Shown: one piece after another, positions 55,264-64,000 of the stretch
Layout: each line of letters begins with the position of its first letter
How positions within the stretch are numbered: position 1 is the first letter of the stretch
NCBI GenBank assembly: GCA_963676865.2
Contig: CAXXSS010000001.1
Span: forward strand, 2,480,001-2,544,000
Reading direction: 5' to 3'
Length of the DNA: 64,000 nucleotides
From: JAAYUD01 sp963676865
Lineage (GTDB): Bacteria; Bacteroidota; Bacteroidia; Bacteroidales; Bacteroidaceae
Made by a program: the position numbers and the translations under genes
The notes under the pieces: model-generated
Seen by the model: the letters and a program-made list of their open reading frames with translations, nothing else
Database searches by the model: none
What the model was told of the DNA's origin: nothing

Positions 55264-55896
55264 ATATATACAAAGGCTGTGGTGTATTGAATGAATTTCT
55301 GTCAACTTGTTCATTGTATGCTTGTTAATTAGCCTTATGACTTTTTTCTGGTGAGCTGGTGTAACCTCCGAATATGTTCTGATAGTGGGAATCATAATAG
55401 TAAGGTGTTCATAGCGACACACATCTGTTATTTTGCGCTATGAAAATACCAACAAGACATGGCCATTATTTCATAATCAGAAGAGGACGCCTGTCTCCTC
55501 CGTCTAGCTTTCCCTGTAGTGGATAGTTAAATGGTACTTTTCGATTTCAGCATCAAATACGAGTTGAATTTATCGATAGCATAAAATATTTCTGTAACTT
55601 TGTCCTTGGTAATTATATTGAATTGGTTTTGTAAATTGTTGATTATTAACGGTGAAAATATGGAATATCTTTGTGATTACCAACTTCTTATACTCTCTCT
55701 TGCTTCTCTTATCCTGAACCGAAGTACCCTTTTCGTTTTAATAGGCGAAATTATCCGGAGGTATTGTTTGATACCTATTGAAAAGGATAGTTGAATATAA
55801 ACGGATGAGAACTAATACACTAAATAGACAAGTGCGCTCTAAGTACCTAGATTTATAAAGAGTTTAGACAAAATGCCACGATATGATAAAATTGTA
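55264..55896. other. Gene-poor region before the mannan operon
   Basis: I see no supported gene. A -7-like TAACTTTG (55595-55602) precedes a 64-codon frame (55600-55794) with no recognisable features, which I leave unannotated. No regulator of the mannan operon is encoded here. Confidence 0.4.
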
Positions 55897-55928
55897 TTTG
55901 TTTGAAAAGGTAATCTGGATTACTTTTG
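55897..55928 (+). promoter_or_regulatory. Promoter of the mannan operon
   Basis: TTTG (55897-55900), 20-base spacer, TACTTTTG (55921-55928): full -33/-7 match. Start near 55935, leader about 54 bases to ATG 55989. Confidence 0.8.
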
Positions 55929-55988
55929 TCATGAAATTATGGAATAGGCTATTTAATTTATTAATTGAAATCTAACAAAATAAAACAG

Positions 55989-57092
55989 ATGAAGAACCGT
56001 TGTTCGCTATTCTTATTGTTATTGGCACTGATGCCTTTCACGGGCAATGCCGCTGATAAAAAAAAGCAAAACATAACACTTCAAACGACCATTTTAAAGC
56101 AAAACTTGGAGAAAGTAGCGCTAAGAGGGTATATGTTCGGTCATCAGGATGATACGAATTATGGTTCAAACTGGAGCTATATTGATGGACGTTCTGACAT
56201 TAAAGATGTTTGTGGAGATTATCCTGCTATAATCGGTTTCGATTTAGGGCATTTGGAACTTAACGCGAGTGAGAATTTAGACGGTGTGCCTTTTGATAAG
56301 ATACGTACGGAAGCAGTGAGGCAATATCTTAGAGGCGGCGTTGTTACATTATCGTGGCATCTCAATAATCCGCTGACTGGAAAAGATGCATGGGATGTGA
56401 GCGATTCTATGGTGGTAAAATCTATTCTTCCCGGTGGCAATAAATATTATCTATTTCAAGGTTGGCTCAGAAAAGTTGCGGCATTTATTAATAGTATTAA
56501 AACATCCGATGGTGTGAAAGTACCGATTATTTTTCGGCCTTGGCATGAAAATACGGGTAGTTGGTTTTGGTGGGGAGAAAAACTTTGCACTGTTTCAGAG
56601 TATAGAGCATTGTGGATGATGACAGTTAAGGCTCTTAGAACAGATGGAGTCGATAATGTCCTTTATGCTTTTTCTCCCGGTGGTGGAATAAATGAGGAGC
56701 AATATATGGAACGTTATCCTGGGGACGATTTGATAGATATCCTGGGTGTCGATATTTATCAATATAGTACCAATGACGTTTATATCAAAGATGTCAAAGT
56801 TGCATTTGATTTTATTTCAATGCAAGCCAAAAAACGTCATAAAATTGTAGCATTTACCGAAACCGGTTATCAAGGTATTCCTTATAGTGAATGGTGGACT
56901 AAAGTCTTGATGCCTGCTATAGATAAGTATCCTGTTAGTTATGTGTTGGTCTGGAGAAATGCATGGGATAAAAAAGATCATTATTTTGCTCCTTTCGCAG
57001 GAGAGAAGTCCGCAAGTGATTTTATGAAGTTTTATCAAAGCCCCAAAAGCTTTTTTGCAAGAGACTTGAAATTATACAAAAATAATAAATAA
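55989..57092 (+). CDS. manA: GH26 beta-mannanase (mannobiose-releasing type)
   Basis: 367 residues. ATG 55989 gives a clean signal peptide (MKNRCSLFLLLLALMPFTGN); an ATG at 55965 would add a polar leader. GH26 catalytic residues are intact: acid/base Glu187 in FRPWHENTGSWFWWG and nucleophile Glu291 in AFTETGYQGI. In B. fragilis the enzyme in this operon position releases mannobiose from beta-1,4-mannan chain ends; the same order of four genes here supports that function. It acts outside the cytoplasm and begins the operon. Confidence 0.92.
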   Translation: MKNRCSLFLLLLALMPFTGNAADKKKQNITLQTTILKQNLEKVALRGYMFGHQDDTNYGSNWSYIDGRSDIKDVCGDYPAIIGFDLGHLELNASENLDGVPFDKIRTEAVRQYLRGGVVTLSWHLNNPLTGKDAWDVSDSMVVKSILPGGNKYYLFQGWLRKVAAFINSIKTSDGVKVPIIFRPWHENTGSWFWWGEKLCTVSEYRALWMMTVKALRTDGVDNVLYAFSPGGGINEEQYMERYPGDDLIDILGVDIYQYSTNDVYIKDVKVAFDFISMQAKKRHKIVAFTETGYQGIPYSEWWTKVLMPAIDKYPVSYVLVWRNAWDKKDHYFAPFAGEKSASDFMKFYQSPKSFFARDLKLYKNNK

Positions 57093-57103
57093 AATATGAG
57101 GTT

Positions 57104-58282
57104 ATGACGGAGCAATTTAAAGAGAAACTTTCCAAGATAGAGCACGATTACGAGGCATTAATAACACGCATAAATACTCCTGAAGTCAGCGGTAACGGTC
57201 TTTTTACCAGATATAAATACCCTATTCTAACAGCTGCCCATACTCCTATTGCTTGGCGGTATGATTTGGATGAGAAGAGCAATCCGTTTTTAATGGAACG
57301 TATTGGTATGAATGCCACAATGAATTCTGGGGCTATCAAATGGAACGGAAGGTACTTGTTGGTAGTACGTGTTGAAGGGGCCGATCGTAAGTCTTTTTTT
57401 GCTGTGGCCGAAAGTCCTAACGGGGTAGATCATTTTCGGTTTTGGGATCGTCCTATCACTATGCCTGATGATATTATTCCTGCTACCAATATCTATGATA
57501 TGCGAATTACCGCTCATGAGGATGGTTGGATATACGGTATCTTTTGTGCTGAACGTCATGATGATAGTATGCCGGATGATTTGTCGGCTGCAACAGCTAC
57601 AGCAGCTATCGCTCGTACTAAGGATTTCATTAATTGGCAACGTCTGCCTGATTTGGAATCGAAAAGTCAGCAACGCAATGTTGTGTTGCATCCTGAGTTT
57701 GTTGATGGAAAATATGCTCTTTATACGCGTCCACAAGATGGATTTATTGATGCCGGTAATGGTGGTGGAATAGGGTGGGCACTTGTTGATGATATTACTC
57801 GTGCCGAAATTAAGGAAGAGAAAATTATCGACTTCCGTTATTACCATACTATCAAAGAGGTAAAGAATGGAGAAGGCCCTCATCCTATCAAAACTTCTAA
57901 GGGTTGGTTGCATTTGGCACACGGTGTCAGAGGGTGTGCAGCTGGCTTGCGATACGTACTTTATATGTATATGACGGCTCTCGATGATCCTAGTCGTGCA
58001 ATTGCAACTCCTGGTGGTTATTTTATGGTGCCCGAAGGTGAAGAGCGTATTGGAGATGTGTCAAATGTGTTATTCTCTAATGGTTGGATTGCCGATGAAG
58101 AGGGAAAAGTCTATATTTACTATGCATCTTCTGATACTCGCATGCATGTTGCCGTATCGACTGTTGATAGATTAGTGGACTATTGTCTGAATACTCCCGA
58201 AGATAGACGTACGACAGCCGAATCCGTTTGTACACTGAATAAGTTGATAGATAAAAATTTAGCATACATAATAAATAAGTAA
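57104..58282 (+). CDS. GH130 4-O-beta-D-mannosyl-D-glucose phosphorylase
   Basis: 392 residues, no signal peptide. Cytoplasmic phosphorylase that splits mannosyl-glucose with phosphate to mannose-1-phosphate and glucose (EC 2.4.1.281). GH130 family 1 motifs include NATMNSGAIKWNGRYLLVVR (here residues about 70-89), NIYDMRITAHEDG with the catalytic Asp132, and GEGPHPIKTSKGWLHLAHG for phosphate binding. Gene spacing of 11 bases to manA and zero to the transporter. Confidence 0.92.
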   Translation: MTEQFKEKLSKIEHDYEALITRINTPEVSGNGLFTRYKYPILTAAHTPIAWRYDLDEKSNPFLMERIGMNATMNSGAIKWNGRYLLVVRVEGADRKSFFAVAESPNGVDHFRFWDRPITMPDDIIPATNIYDMRITAHEDGWIYGIFCAERHDDSMPDDLSAATATAAIARTKDFINWQRLPDLESKSQQRNVVLHPEFVDGKYALYTRPQDGFIDAGNGGGIGWALVDDITRAEIKEEKIIDFRYYHTIKEVKNGEGPHPIKTSKGWLHLAHGVRGCAAGLRYVLYMYMTALDDPSRAIATPGGYFMVPEGEERIGDVSNVLFSNGWIADEEGKVYIYYASSDTRMHVAVSTVDRLVDYCLNTPEDRRTTAESVCTLNKLIDKNLAYIINK

Positions 58283-59668
58283 ATGGCAAAATTAAGCGAG
58301 AAAATCGGCTACGGTTTTGGCGACATGTCATCAAGCATGTTTTGGAAGATATTCACATATTATCTTCCGTTTTTCTATTCTCAAGTATTTGGTCTCTCTT
58401 TGGGTGAGGCCGCTACTTTATTATTGATAACGAAATTGTGGGATGCGCTTTTCGATCCATTGATGGGAATTATTGCCGATCGTACAAAAACTCGCTATGG
58501 TAAGTACCGCCCTTATCTGTTGTGGATGGCTATACCATTTGCTGTAATGGGAGTATTTACTTTTATTACACCCGCTTTTTCTCATGGCTGGAAACTATTT
58601 TATGCCTATGCCTCATATATTCTAATGATGACTGTCTACAGTGGCATCAATGTCCCATATGGGGCAATGCTTGGAGTCGTTTCTGATGATGCCCAAGAAC
58701 GTACGGTCTTTTCATCCTATAGAATGTTTTTTGCTTATGGCGGCAGTTTCTTGGCTCTTGCTATTTTTGAGCCCGTTCGTGATTTCTTTGGCGGTATGAA
58801 TTCAACATTGGCATGGACTCTGACGATGGTTGTCGTGGGAGCTATTTGTGCTGTGCTTTTTTACTTCTGTTTTCGGATGACAAGAGAGCATGTTGTTCCT
58901 GTTTTTAAAAAAGAGAAAAATTCGATAGGCAAAGACTGTATGGCATTGTTGAGCAATAGACCTTGGTGGATACTTCTTGTTGCCGCTATTGCAGCTTTGT
59001 TGTTCAATTCTATTCGTGGGGGTGTTGCTGCATATTTCTTTAAAGACTATGTAGGTCAGCTCAATAGTTTGGGAATGGGATTAACTTTATCATGCGGCAT
59101 GTTTCTTGCTATTGGTGAAATAGCCAATATGGTAGGTGTTGTATTAGCAGTTCCCATTTCTAAAAAGATAGGAAAGAGAGATACCTATGTCATGGCTATG
59201 ATAGGTTCGGGGATACTTAGTCTTGTCTTCTATTATATGCCTCAAAATGTGCTTGGAGTGTGGTGTCTACTTGTTCTTCAAGTTGTAATATCTGCATTTG
59301 CAGGAATGACTTTTCCTTTGTTGTGGAGCATGTATGCCGATGTTTCCGATTATTCGGAGTATAAGAACGGACGTAGCTCGACGGGACTTATCTTTTCCTC
59401 CTCTTCTATGGCGCAGAAGTTCGGAGGAGCTTTCGGTAGTGCTCTAATCCTTTGGATATTGGCAGCTTTCAGTTATAATACGGCTCAGAATGCGGTGCAG
59501 GCATCGGCCACTCTCAATGGACTTAATCTGATGATGAGTTGGATACCCGCTGTCGGTTGTGTCATTGCTGCCATTGCTGTTGCTTTTTATCCACTTTCCG
59601 AGGGGAAGTTGAAAAGTATTTCTAGTGAATTGGACGTGAGAAGAAATAGGGAGGGCGCATCATTATGA
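58283..59668 (+). CDS. MFS sugar transporter, GPH (sodium/sugar symporter) family
   Basis: 461 residues with twelve membrane helices. KLSEKIGYGFGDMSSSMFW and the DPLMGIIADRTKTRYGKYRPY loop are GPH family hallmarks. In the operon it most likely brings beta-1,4-mannobiose across the inner membrane. Its ATG directly follows the GH130 stop and its stop overlaps the epimerase start. Confidence 0.92.
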   Translation: MAKLSEKIGYGFGDMSSSMFWKIFTYYLPFFYSQVFGLSLGEAATLLLITKLWDALFDPLMGIIADRTKTRYGKYRPYLLWMAIPFAVMGVFTFITPAFSHGWKLFYAYASYILMMTVYSGINVPYGAMLGVVSDDAQERTVFSSYRMFFAYGGSFLALAIFEPVRDFFGGMNSTLAWTLTMVVVGAICAVLFYFCFRMTREHVVPVFKKEKNSIGKDCMALLSNRPWWILLVAAIAALLFNSIRGGVAAYFFKDYVGQLNSLGMGLTLSCGMFLAIGEIANMVGVVLAVPISKKIGKRDTYVMAMIGSGILSLVFYYMPQNVLGVWCLLVLQVVISAFAGMTFPLLWSMYADVSDYSEYKNGRSSTGLIFSSSSMAQKFGGAFGSALILWILAAFSYNTAQNAVQASATLNGLNLMMSWIPAVGCVIAAIAVAFYPLSEGKLKSISSELDVRRNREGASL

Positions 59669-60855
59669 GTGTGCAAGAATTTGGGAAAGAGGTACTCGAA
59701 GAGTTAGAAAATAATATCTTGCCATTTTGGGTAAACAAAATGGTAGATCATCAGCATGGAGGCTTCTATGGCGAAATTGACGGTTGCGATAGGCTCTTGC
59801 CCGAAGCGTCTAAGGGAGCAATACTTAATGCTCGTATCTTATGGGCTTTTTCGGCTTCTTACCGTGTGCTTCGGAAAGAAAGTTATTTAGAAATGGCCAT
59901 TCGTGCTAAAGATTATATTATTGCGCATTTTTTTGATACGACTTATGGTGGTATCTTTTGGGAATTAAATGCTGACGGTAGTCCACTAGATACAAAGAAG
60001 CAGATATATGCTATCGGTTTTGCTATTTATGGGTTGAGCGAGTATTATCGGGCAATTGGTGACAGAAATGTTCTTGAGTATGCTATTAAACTTTTCGATG
60101 CTATCGAAAGGTATAGTTTCGATGCAAATAAGAATGGATATCTAGAGGCTTTAACCCGTGAGTGGGACGAAATTGCAGATATGCGTCTGAGCGATAAAGA
60201 TGAGAACGAAAAGAAGACCATGAATACGCATCTTCATATTTTGGAGCCTTATACTAATTTATATAGAGTTTGGAAAGACAAAAGGTTGGAGAAGCAATTG
60301 CGCAACCTGATTGAGATCTTTTTGGATAAGATATTAAACAAACAAACGTATCATTTCGATCTTTTTTTCGATGAAGATTGGAAAAGTAAATATCACATCG
60401 TATCTTATGGACATGATATCGAAGCTGCTTGGTTGCTTCATGAGGCAGCTTTGATTCTTGGCGATCAAGAAATCTTAAAGCGAGTAGAAGAAATAGTTCC
60501 TGCTATCGCAGAAGCAGCCTCCGAGGGTATCGGAGTTGGCGGGGCAATGATTCACGAACACAATTATACCGCGGGGAAGATCGATACGGATTTACATTGG
60601 TGGGTGCAATGTGAAGCGGTTATTGGCTTTTACAATGTTTATCAATATTTTGGTGATGAAAAAGCATTGCAACGATCTTTGGAGTGTTGGAATTACATTA
60701 AAAATAATTTGATAGATCGTAATCAAGGCGAATGGTATTGGAGTCGCAATGCTTTAGGGGTAATTAATCGGAGAGAAGACAAAGCCGGCTTTTGGAAATG
60801 TCCTTACCACAACACTCGAATGTGCCTAGAAATTTATGAGAGAACGCAACAATAA
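59665..60855 (+). CDS. cellobiose 2-epimerase (AGE family)
   Basis: 396 residues, cytoplasmic (alpha/alpha)6 barrel enzyme. It converts the reducing-end mannose of mannobiose to glucose, giving the mannosyl-glucose used by the GH130 enzyme (EC 5.1.3.11). The catalytic His set of the family is present: NTHLHILEP (His189/191), YGHDIEAAW (His250) and CPYHNTRM (His382). Overlaps the transporter by 4 bases. Last gene of the operon. Confidence 0.92.
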   Translation: MSVQEFGKEVLEELENNILPFWVNKMVDHQHGGFYGEIDGCDRLLPEASKGAILNARILWAFSASYRVLRKESYLEMAIRAKDYIIAHFFDTTYGGIFWELNADGSPLDTKKQIYAIGFAIYGLSEYYRAIGDRNVLEYAIKLFDAIERYSFDANKNGYLEALTREWDEIADMRLSDKDENEKKTMNTHLHILEPYTNLYRVWKDKRLEKQLRNLIEIFLDKILNKQTYHFDLFFDEDWKSKYHIVSYGHDIEAAWLLHEAALILGDQEILKRVEEIVPAIAEAASEGIGVGGAMIHEHNYTAGKIDTDLHWWVQCEAVIGFYNVYQYFGDEKALQRSLECWNYIKNNLIDRNQGEWYWSRNALGVINRREDKAGFWKCPYHNTRMCLEIYERTQQ

Positions 60856-60908
60856 AAACTAAATGACAATGACTTCAATGACGATTAAAAGAAATCGTTA
60901 AGTTTTCA

Positions 60909-61100
60909 CTAGGATTTATGGCGACGACTTGCCCTGCGGCGACGGATTTCGGCTTTCATTTTAGCCGAACCTGAGCCATGGGCGCCATGAATATAGTTTA
61001 GCTTTTTGGCTTTAGTCTTTACTTTTGTATCATCTACTTCTTTTTTCTTTTCTCCTTTAAATACGATGCCGTGTTTCAATATGTGTTCAATATCATCCAT
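60909..61100 (-). CDS. Small basic hypothetical protein
   Basis: 63 residues from ATG 61100 (MDDIEHILKHGIVFKGEKKK). An ATG at 61127 overlaps the -7 box at 61125-61132 and is excluded. The C-terminus is strongly basic (KMKAEIRRRRASRRHKS), suggesting nucleic acid contact. Unrecognised family, but it has a full promoter, which supports a real gene. Confidence 0.6.
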   Translation of the reverse strand: MDDIEHILKHGIVFKGEKKKEVDDTKVKTKAKKLNYIHGAHGSGSAKMKAEIRRRRASRRHKS

Positions 61101-61124
61101 TGCTATATCTTTTGATGTCCGATA

Positions 61125-61156
61125 CAAATATACTGTTTTTTGGCGAGACTGTCAAA
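61125..61156 (-). promoter_or_regulatory. Promoter of the small basic protein
   Basis: Minus strand TTTG (61156-61153), 20-base spacer, TATATTTG (61132-61125). Start near 61118, about 18 bases before the ATG. Confidence 0.75.
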
Positions 61157-61299
61157 GTGATGCTTGTATTTTTGAAGTATATGGTCTGGTATAGTACTGA
61201 TAGATTAACTTTATGGAAGTTTCATAAGGATGTAGACGTAGAATTATTTACCGTCGCAGCCTTTTCAGTGCGTCCTTGAATAACGGATGTCGATAAGAA

Positions 61300-61677
61300 T
61301 TATTTTTTCTTGCTCTTCTTCAATAGCTCGTCAAGAAATGAACCGATTATTTCGGGCCCCGTACCTTTAACTTCATCAATTAAATTTTTAACTTGAATGA
61401 CTCCTTGAGAGCTTACAATAACTATATATCGAGCATCAAGCCGAAGAACTTCTTTGATTTGGGTAGATGTAAGATTGCTCTTCTCTTTATAAAAACGGGT
61501 GATGCTATAATCTTTGAATTTGGCAATATTCTTTTTCCATTGATTGATGGAATAGTTGTGGCAGTTGGTATCTGTTTTGTCTACAAATTTATTGAAATTG
61601 CCGATATATGATTGTGTGGTACAACTTGAGAGAACAAGTGTGGAAATGAGCACAAATAGTAAATATATTCTTTTCAT
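61300..61677 (-). CDS. Small hypothetical lipoprotein
   Basis: 125 residues. MKRIYLLFVLISTLVLSSC is a lipoprotein signal (Cys19). The mature part is helical and Lys-rich; KFVDKTDTNCHNYSINQWKK and a Lys-rich tail are notable, with no known domain recognised. It lies just downstream of the tRNA-Val genes, separated by a terminator. Confidence 0.75.
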   Translation of the reverse strand: MKRIYLLFVLISTLVLSSCTTQSYIGNFNKFVDKTDTNCHNYSINQWKKNIAKFKDYSITRFYKEKSNLTSTQIKEVLRLDARYIVIVSSQGVIQVKNLIDEVKGTGPEIIGSFLDELLKKSKKK

Positions 61678-61711
61678 TGTTTTTGAATGTTTGATTTGTT
61701 AACAGTATTAT

Positions 61712-61749
61712 GATAAAAAGAAAAAGCTTCACTTTTCATAGTGAAGCTT
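61712..61749 (-). terminator. Terminator after the tRNA-Val pair
   Basis: Minus-strand AAGCTTCAC (61749-61741) pairs with GTGAAGCTT (61732-61724) and is followed by TTTCTTTTT. Confidence 0.85.
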
Positions 61750-61759
61750 AATTGAATGG

Positions 61760-61834
61760 TGGGCGTTGACGGATTCGAACCGCCGACCCTCTGCTTGTAA
61801 GGCAGATGCTCTAAACCAGCTGAGCTAAACGCCC
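61760..61834 (-). tRNA. tRNA-Val (TAC), copy 2 in transcription order
   Basis: Minus-strand 75-base cloverleaf: acceptor GGGCGTT/AACGCCC, D-arm GCTCAGCTGGTTTAGAGC, anticodon stem CTGCC/GGCAG-type around CTTACAA (anticodon TAC, reads GTA), T-arm with GGTTCGAATC. Identical to the copy at 61875-61949; 40 bases separate them. Confidence 0.96.
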
Positions 61835-61874
61835 GATTCTTTTGAAATGAAGAAGTGAATAGAGTCAAATTGAG

Positions 61875-61949
61875 TGGGCGTTGACGGATTCGAACCGCCG
61901 ACCCTCTGCTTGTAAGGCAGATGCTCTAAACCAGCTGAGCTAAACGCCC
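61875..61949 (-). tRNA. tRNA-Val (TAC), copy 1 in transcription order
   Basis: Same 75-base sequence and structure as 61760-61834. It is nearer the promoter at 61975-62006, so both tRNAs are made from one short transcript ending at 61712. Confidence 0.96.
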
Positions 61950-61974
61950 ATTCACTTTCTGTTCAAAAGTGACG

Positions 61975-62006
61975 CAAAGGTATTGCTATTTTTTATATCA
62001 GCCAAG
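61975..62006 (-). promoter_or_regulatory. Promoter of the tRNA-Val operon
   Basis: Minus strand CTTG (62006-62003), 20-base spacer, TACCTTTG (61982-61975), followed by CGTCA. One mismatch in the -33 box. Confidence 0.72.
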
Positions 62007-62142
62007 AAAAATGCCTATTATTTTTTAAAAATATTTTCTTTGTCTTGAAAAATAGGATGTTACAAATCTATGAAAATAATCGTTTTATAGTTTCTTATTT
62101 ATTTTTCTTTGAATTGTTGGTGATAAAGTCAGTAAAAAGACT

Positions 62143-62150
62143 TATTTTTG
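62143..62150 (+). promoter_or_regulatory. -7 box of purB
   Basis: TATTTTTG followed by C fits TAnnTTTG; only a weak TTGG lies upstream. Start near 62157, leader about 17 bases. Confidence 0.55.
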
Positions 62151-62173
62151 CTGCTCAATAATTTTGATAAATA

Positions 62174-63520
62174 ATGAATTTGGATGTATTAACTGCAATT
62201 TCTCCTATAGATGGTCGTTATCGTGGAAAGACGGAACGGCTTGCAGACTATTTTTCCGAATATGCGTTAATGAAATATCGCGTTCGGGTTGAAGTGGAAT
62301 ATTTTATTACTTTGTGTGAATTGCCTTTGCCGCAATTGAAAGATATTGATCATAAGCTCTTTTCAGCTTTTCGTTCTATATATACCGTTTTCTCGGAAGA
62401 AGATGCGAAGCGTATAAAGGATATAGAGAGTATTACTAATCACGATGTGAAGGCGATAGAGTATTTTTTGAAAGAAAAGTTTGATGCTATTGGCGGGCTG
62501 GATGCTTATAAAGAGTTTATTCATTTTGGCTTGACCTCGCAAGATATTAATAATACTTCCGTGCCTCTATCTATTAAGGATGCGCTCACGGATGTGTATT
62601 ATCCCATGTTAGAGGAATTGATAGGCCAGCTTCGGACGTATGCTGAAGAATGGGCCAATGTGCCTATGCTTGCACGTACCCATGGACAACCGGCTTCTCC
62701 TACGCGACTGGGAAAGGAGATTCAGGTATATGTTTATCGTTTGGAACGCCAGTTCGCTTCTTTAAAGGCTTGTACTATTACTGCTAAGTTTGGAGGTGCA
62801 ACGGGGAATTTTAATGCCCATCATGTAGCTTATCCCGATTTTGATTGGAAAAGTTTTGGAAATCGTTTTGTTTCTGATAAACTTGGATTAGAACGCGAGG
62901 AATTTACTACTCAGATATCCAATTATGATAATTTGTCGGCTGTGTTCGATGCTATGCGCCGTATTAATGTGATAATGATTGATATGGATCGCGATTTTTG
63001 GATGTATGTCTCTTTGGAATATTTCAAACAGAAAATCAAAGCGGGTGAGGTTGGGTCAAGTGCCATGCCTCATAAGGTAAATCCTATTGACTTTGAAAAT
63101 TCAGAAGGTAACTTGGTGTTGGCAAATGCTATTTTGGAGCGCCTTGCAGAGAAGTTGCCAATCTCGAGGTTGCAACGCGATTTGACTGACTCGACAGTAC
63201 TTCGTAATGTAGGTGTGCCGTTTGGTCATGCTGTAATTGCCATACAGAGTTCGCTTAAGGGACTTCGCAAACTGTTGCTTAATAAGGATGTTATCTTTCG
63301 TGATTTGGATAATTGCTGGAGTGTGGTGGCTGAAGCTGTTCAGACAATTTTGCGACGTGAAGCCTATCCTCATCCATATGAAGCACTAAAGGCTCTTACT
63401 AGAACGAATAAGAGTATAACTGAGGAATCGATAAAAGAATTTATAGAAGAATTGAATGTAAGCGAAGATATAAAGAATGAATTAAGGGCTATTACGCCCC
63501 ACAATTATACTGGAATTTAA
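62174..63520 (+). CDS. purB: adenylosuccinate lyase
   Basis: 448 residues, the length of the shorter PurB group. Catalyses two steps of purine synthesis, SAICAR to AICAR and adenylosuccinate to AMP, each releasing fumarate (EC 4.3.2.2). The fumarase/aspartase signature SSAMPHKVNPIDFENSEGN is intact, as are ARTHGQPASPT and HFGLTSQDINNT with catalytic His residues. It is followed 83 bases later by the Gly/Asn/Arg-rich gene. Confidence 0.97.
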   Translation: MNLDVLTAISPIDGRYRGKTERLADYFSEYALMKYRVRVEVEYFITLCELPLPQLKDIDHKLFSAFRSIYTVFSEEDAKRIKDIESITNHDVKAIEYFLKEKFDAIGGLDAYKEFIHFGLTSQDINNTSVPLSIKDALTDVYYPMLEELIGQLRTYAEEWANVPMLARTHGQPASPTRLGKEIQVYVYRLERQFASLKACTITAKFGGATGNFNAHHVAYPDFDWKSFGNRFVSDKLGLEREEFTTQISNYDNLSAVFDAMRRINVIMIDMDRDFWMYVSLEYFKQKIKAGEVGSSAMPHKVNPIDFENSEGNLVLANAILERLAEKLPISRLQRDLTDSTVLRNVGVPFGHAVIAIQSSLKGLRKLLLNKDVIFRDLDNCWSVVAEAVQTILRREAYPHPYEALKALTRTNKSITEESIKEFIEELNVSEDIKNELRAITPHNYTGI

Positions 63521-63603
63521 TAACCTGATAAAAATAATTAGAACGTTTAGAGTGAATTTTCCGACCGTGAGGTCAGTGTTTAATTTTTTATTCGAATAGA
63601 AAG

Positions 63604-64000
63604 ATGGATACTAAAAATGAAGAATGGCAGGATTCTAATCGTGCCGACAATGCAGATTTTAACCGTGATGGTAATAAAATTAGTGACGAAGAAAGAAAGA
63701 CTATAAGTCGTTCTGGTTCGTTTGCTCCTGATTCGGACGGCTCTCGTCCACATCGCCCTCGTATTAATTCGGTTTATAGGAGTAACGGAGCGAGTAATTA
63801 TCGTCCTCGTTACGAGAATAATGAAGGAGGAACTGATGGGGCGACAGAAAATCGTCCTTATCGTCCGCGTTATAATTCGGGAAACCGTGATAATAACGGC
63901 GGCTATAACAATAATGGTGGTGGTTATAACAATAATGGCGGCGGCTATCGTCCTCGTTATAATAACAATGATCAAGAAGGTGGTGGTCAACGCCCTTATC
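63604..64000 (+). CDS. Gly/Asn/Arg-rich protein, partial (probable pseudouridine synthase N-terminus)
   Basis: The frame opens at ATG 63604 (MDTKNEEWQDSN) and runs off the window. The visible 132 residues are low-complexity and charged, with repeats of YRPRY and YNNNGGG. In Bacteroides the gene after purB is commonly an RluB-type rRNA pseudouridine synthase with just such an N-terminal extension; the catalytic domain is not in the window, so this is inferred from position and composition. The extension may bind RNA. A long frame on the opposite strand is an antisense artefact of the repetitive codons. Confidence 0.65.
   Translation, partial: MDTKNEEWQDSNRADNADFNRDGNKISDEERKTISRSGSFAPDSDGSRPHRPRINSVYRSNGASNYRPRYENNEGGTDGATENRPYRPRYNSGNRDNNGGYNNNGGGYNNNGGGYRPRYNNNDQEGGGQRPY

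Noticed and set aside
55600..55794. Plus-strand 64-codon frame after a -7-like box
   Set aside because: The ATG-like start overlaps the -7 box and the sequence shows no recognisable feature.
63563..63574. Terminator after purB
   Set aside because: Only a 4-bp stem (GACC/GGTC) with a distant T-run; too weak to call.
63580..63990. Minus-strand frame rich in Ile/Thr/Val
   Set aside because: It is the antisense of the repetitive Gly/Asn/Arg codons of the plus-strand gene after purB and has no start context.

Overview
The window reads as a chromosomal segment of a Bacteroidales bacterium, most likely Bacteroides or a close relative. The grounds are a SusC/SusD-type locus, many lipoproteins, -7 boxes of the Bacteroides type (TAnnTTTG, often with TTTG about 20 bases upstream), a NuoC-NuoD fusion inside a nuo operon that lacks nuoEFG, and a GH26-GH130-MFS-epimerase mannan operon in the gene order known from Bacteroides fragilis. 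No rRNA and no CRISPR array was seen.

Layout. 0-5 kb: a conserved housekeeping block (M23/LysM peptidase, DUF1599 protein, DoxX/MauE-like membrane protein reading without a stop into triosephosphate isomerase, SPOR protein, GTP cyclohydrolase I). 5-7.8 kb: a large M16 peptidase on the minus strand. 7.85-9.1 kb: gene-poor DNA with one copy of a dispersed repeat and a perfect 20-bp-stem hairpin. 9.1-16.6 kb, minus strand: a small polysaccharide utilization locus (SusC, SusD, surface lipoprotein), an exported RidA-like protein, and upstream a decayed GH5 glycosidase. 16.9-23 kb: an ATP-grasp-like protein, an AAA ATPase and pyruvate:ferredoxin oxidoreductase. 23-32 kb: a CYTH protein and its partner, then a DUF4369 lipoprotein followed by a tandemly duplicated pair (DUF6057 membrane protein plus beta-propeller lipoprotein with a CxxCH motif).

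32-36.2 kb is accessory DNA: an IS5-type transposase remnant, a small membrane protein, a complete ISAs1-family element inserted in an array of 10-bp palindromes phased every 22 bp, and a diverged long repeat that recurs in inverse orientation at 54.6-55 kb beside a second 22-bp-phased palindrome array. 36.2-38.7 kb: a GH9 endoglucanase fused to a deacetylase-like domain. 39-48.8 kb: the nuo operon (A, B, CD, H, I, J, K, L, M, N). 49-54.6 kb: an ExbB-ExbD-ExbD-TonB-PstS-like-TPR operon. 56-60.9 kb: the beta-mannan operon. 60.9-64 kb: two small genes, two identical tRNA-Val genes, purB, and the start of a Gly/Asn/Arg-rich protein.

How the parts fit. The SusCD locus and the ExbBD-TonB operon supply outer-membrane glycan uptake and its energization. 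The GH26/GH130/epimerase operon turns beta-mannan into mannobiose, then mannosyl-glucose, then mannose-1-phosphate and glucose. PFOR makes reduced ferredoxin and the nuo complex, which lacks the NADH-input module, is a plausible consumer of low-potential electrons. The least explained DNA is the set of intergenic repeats and phased palindrome arrays.
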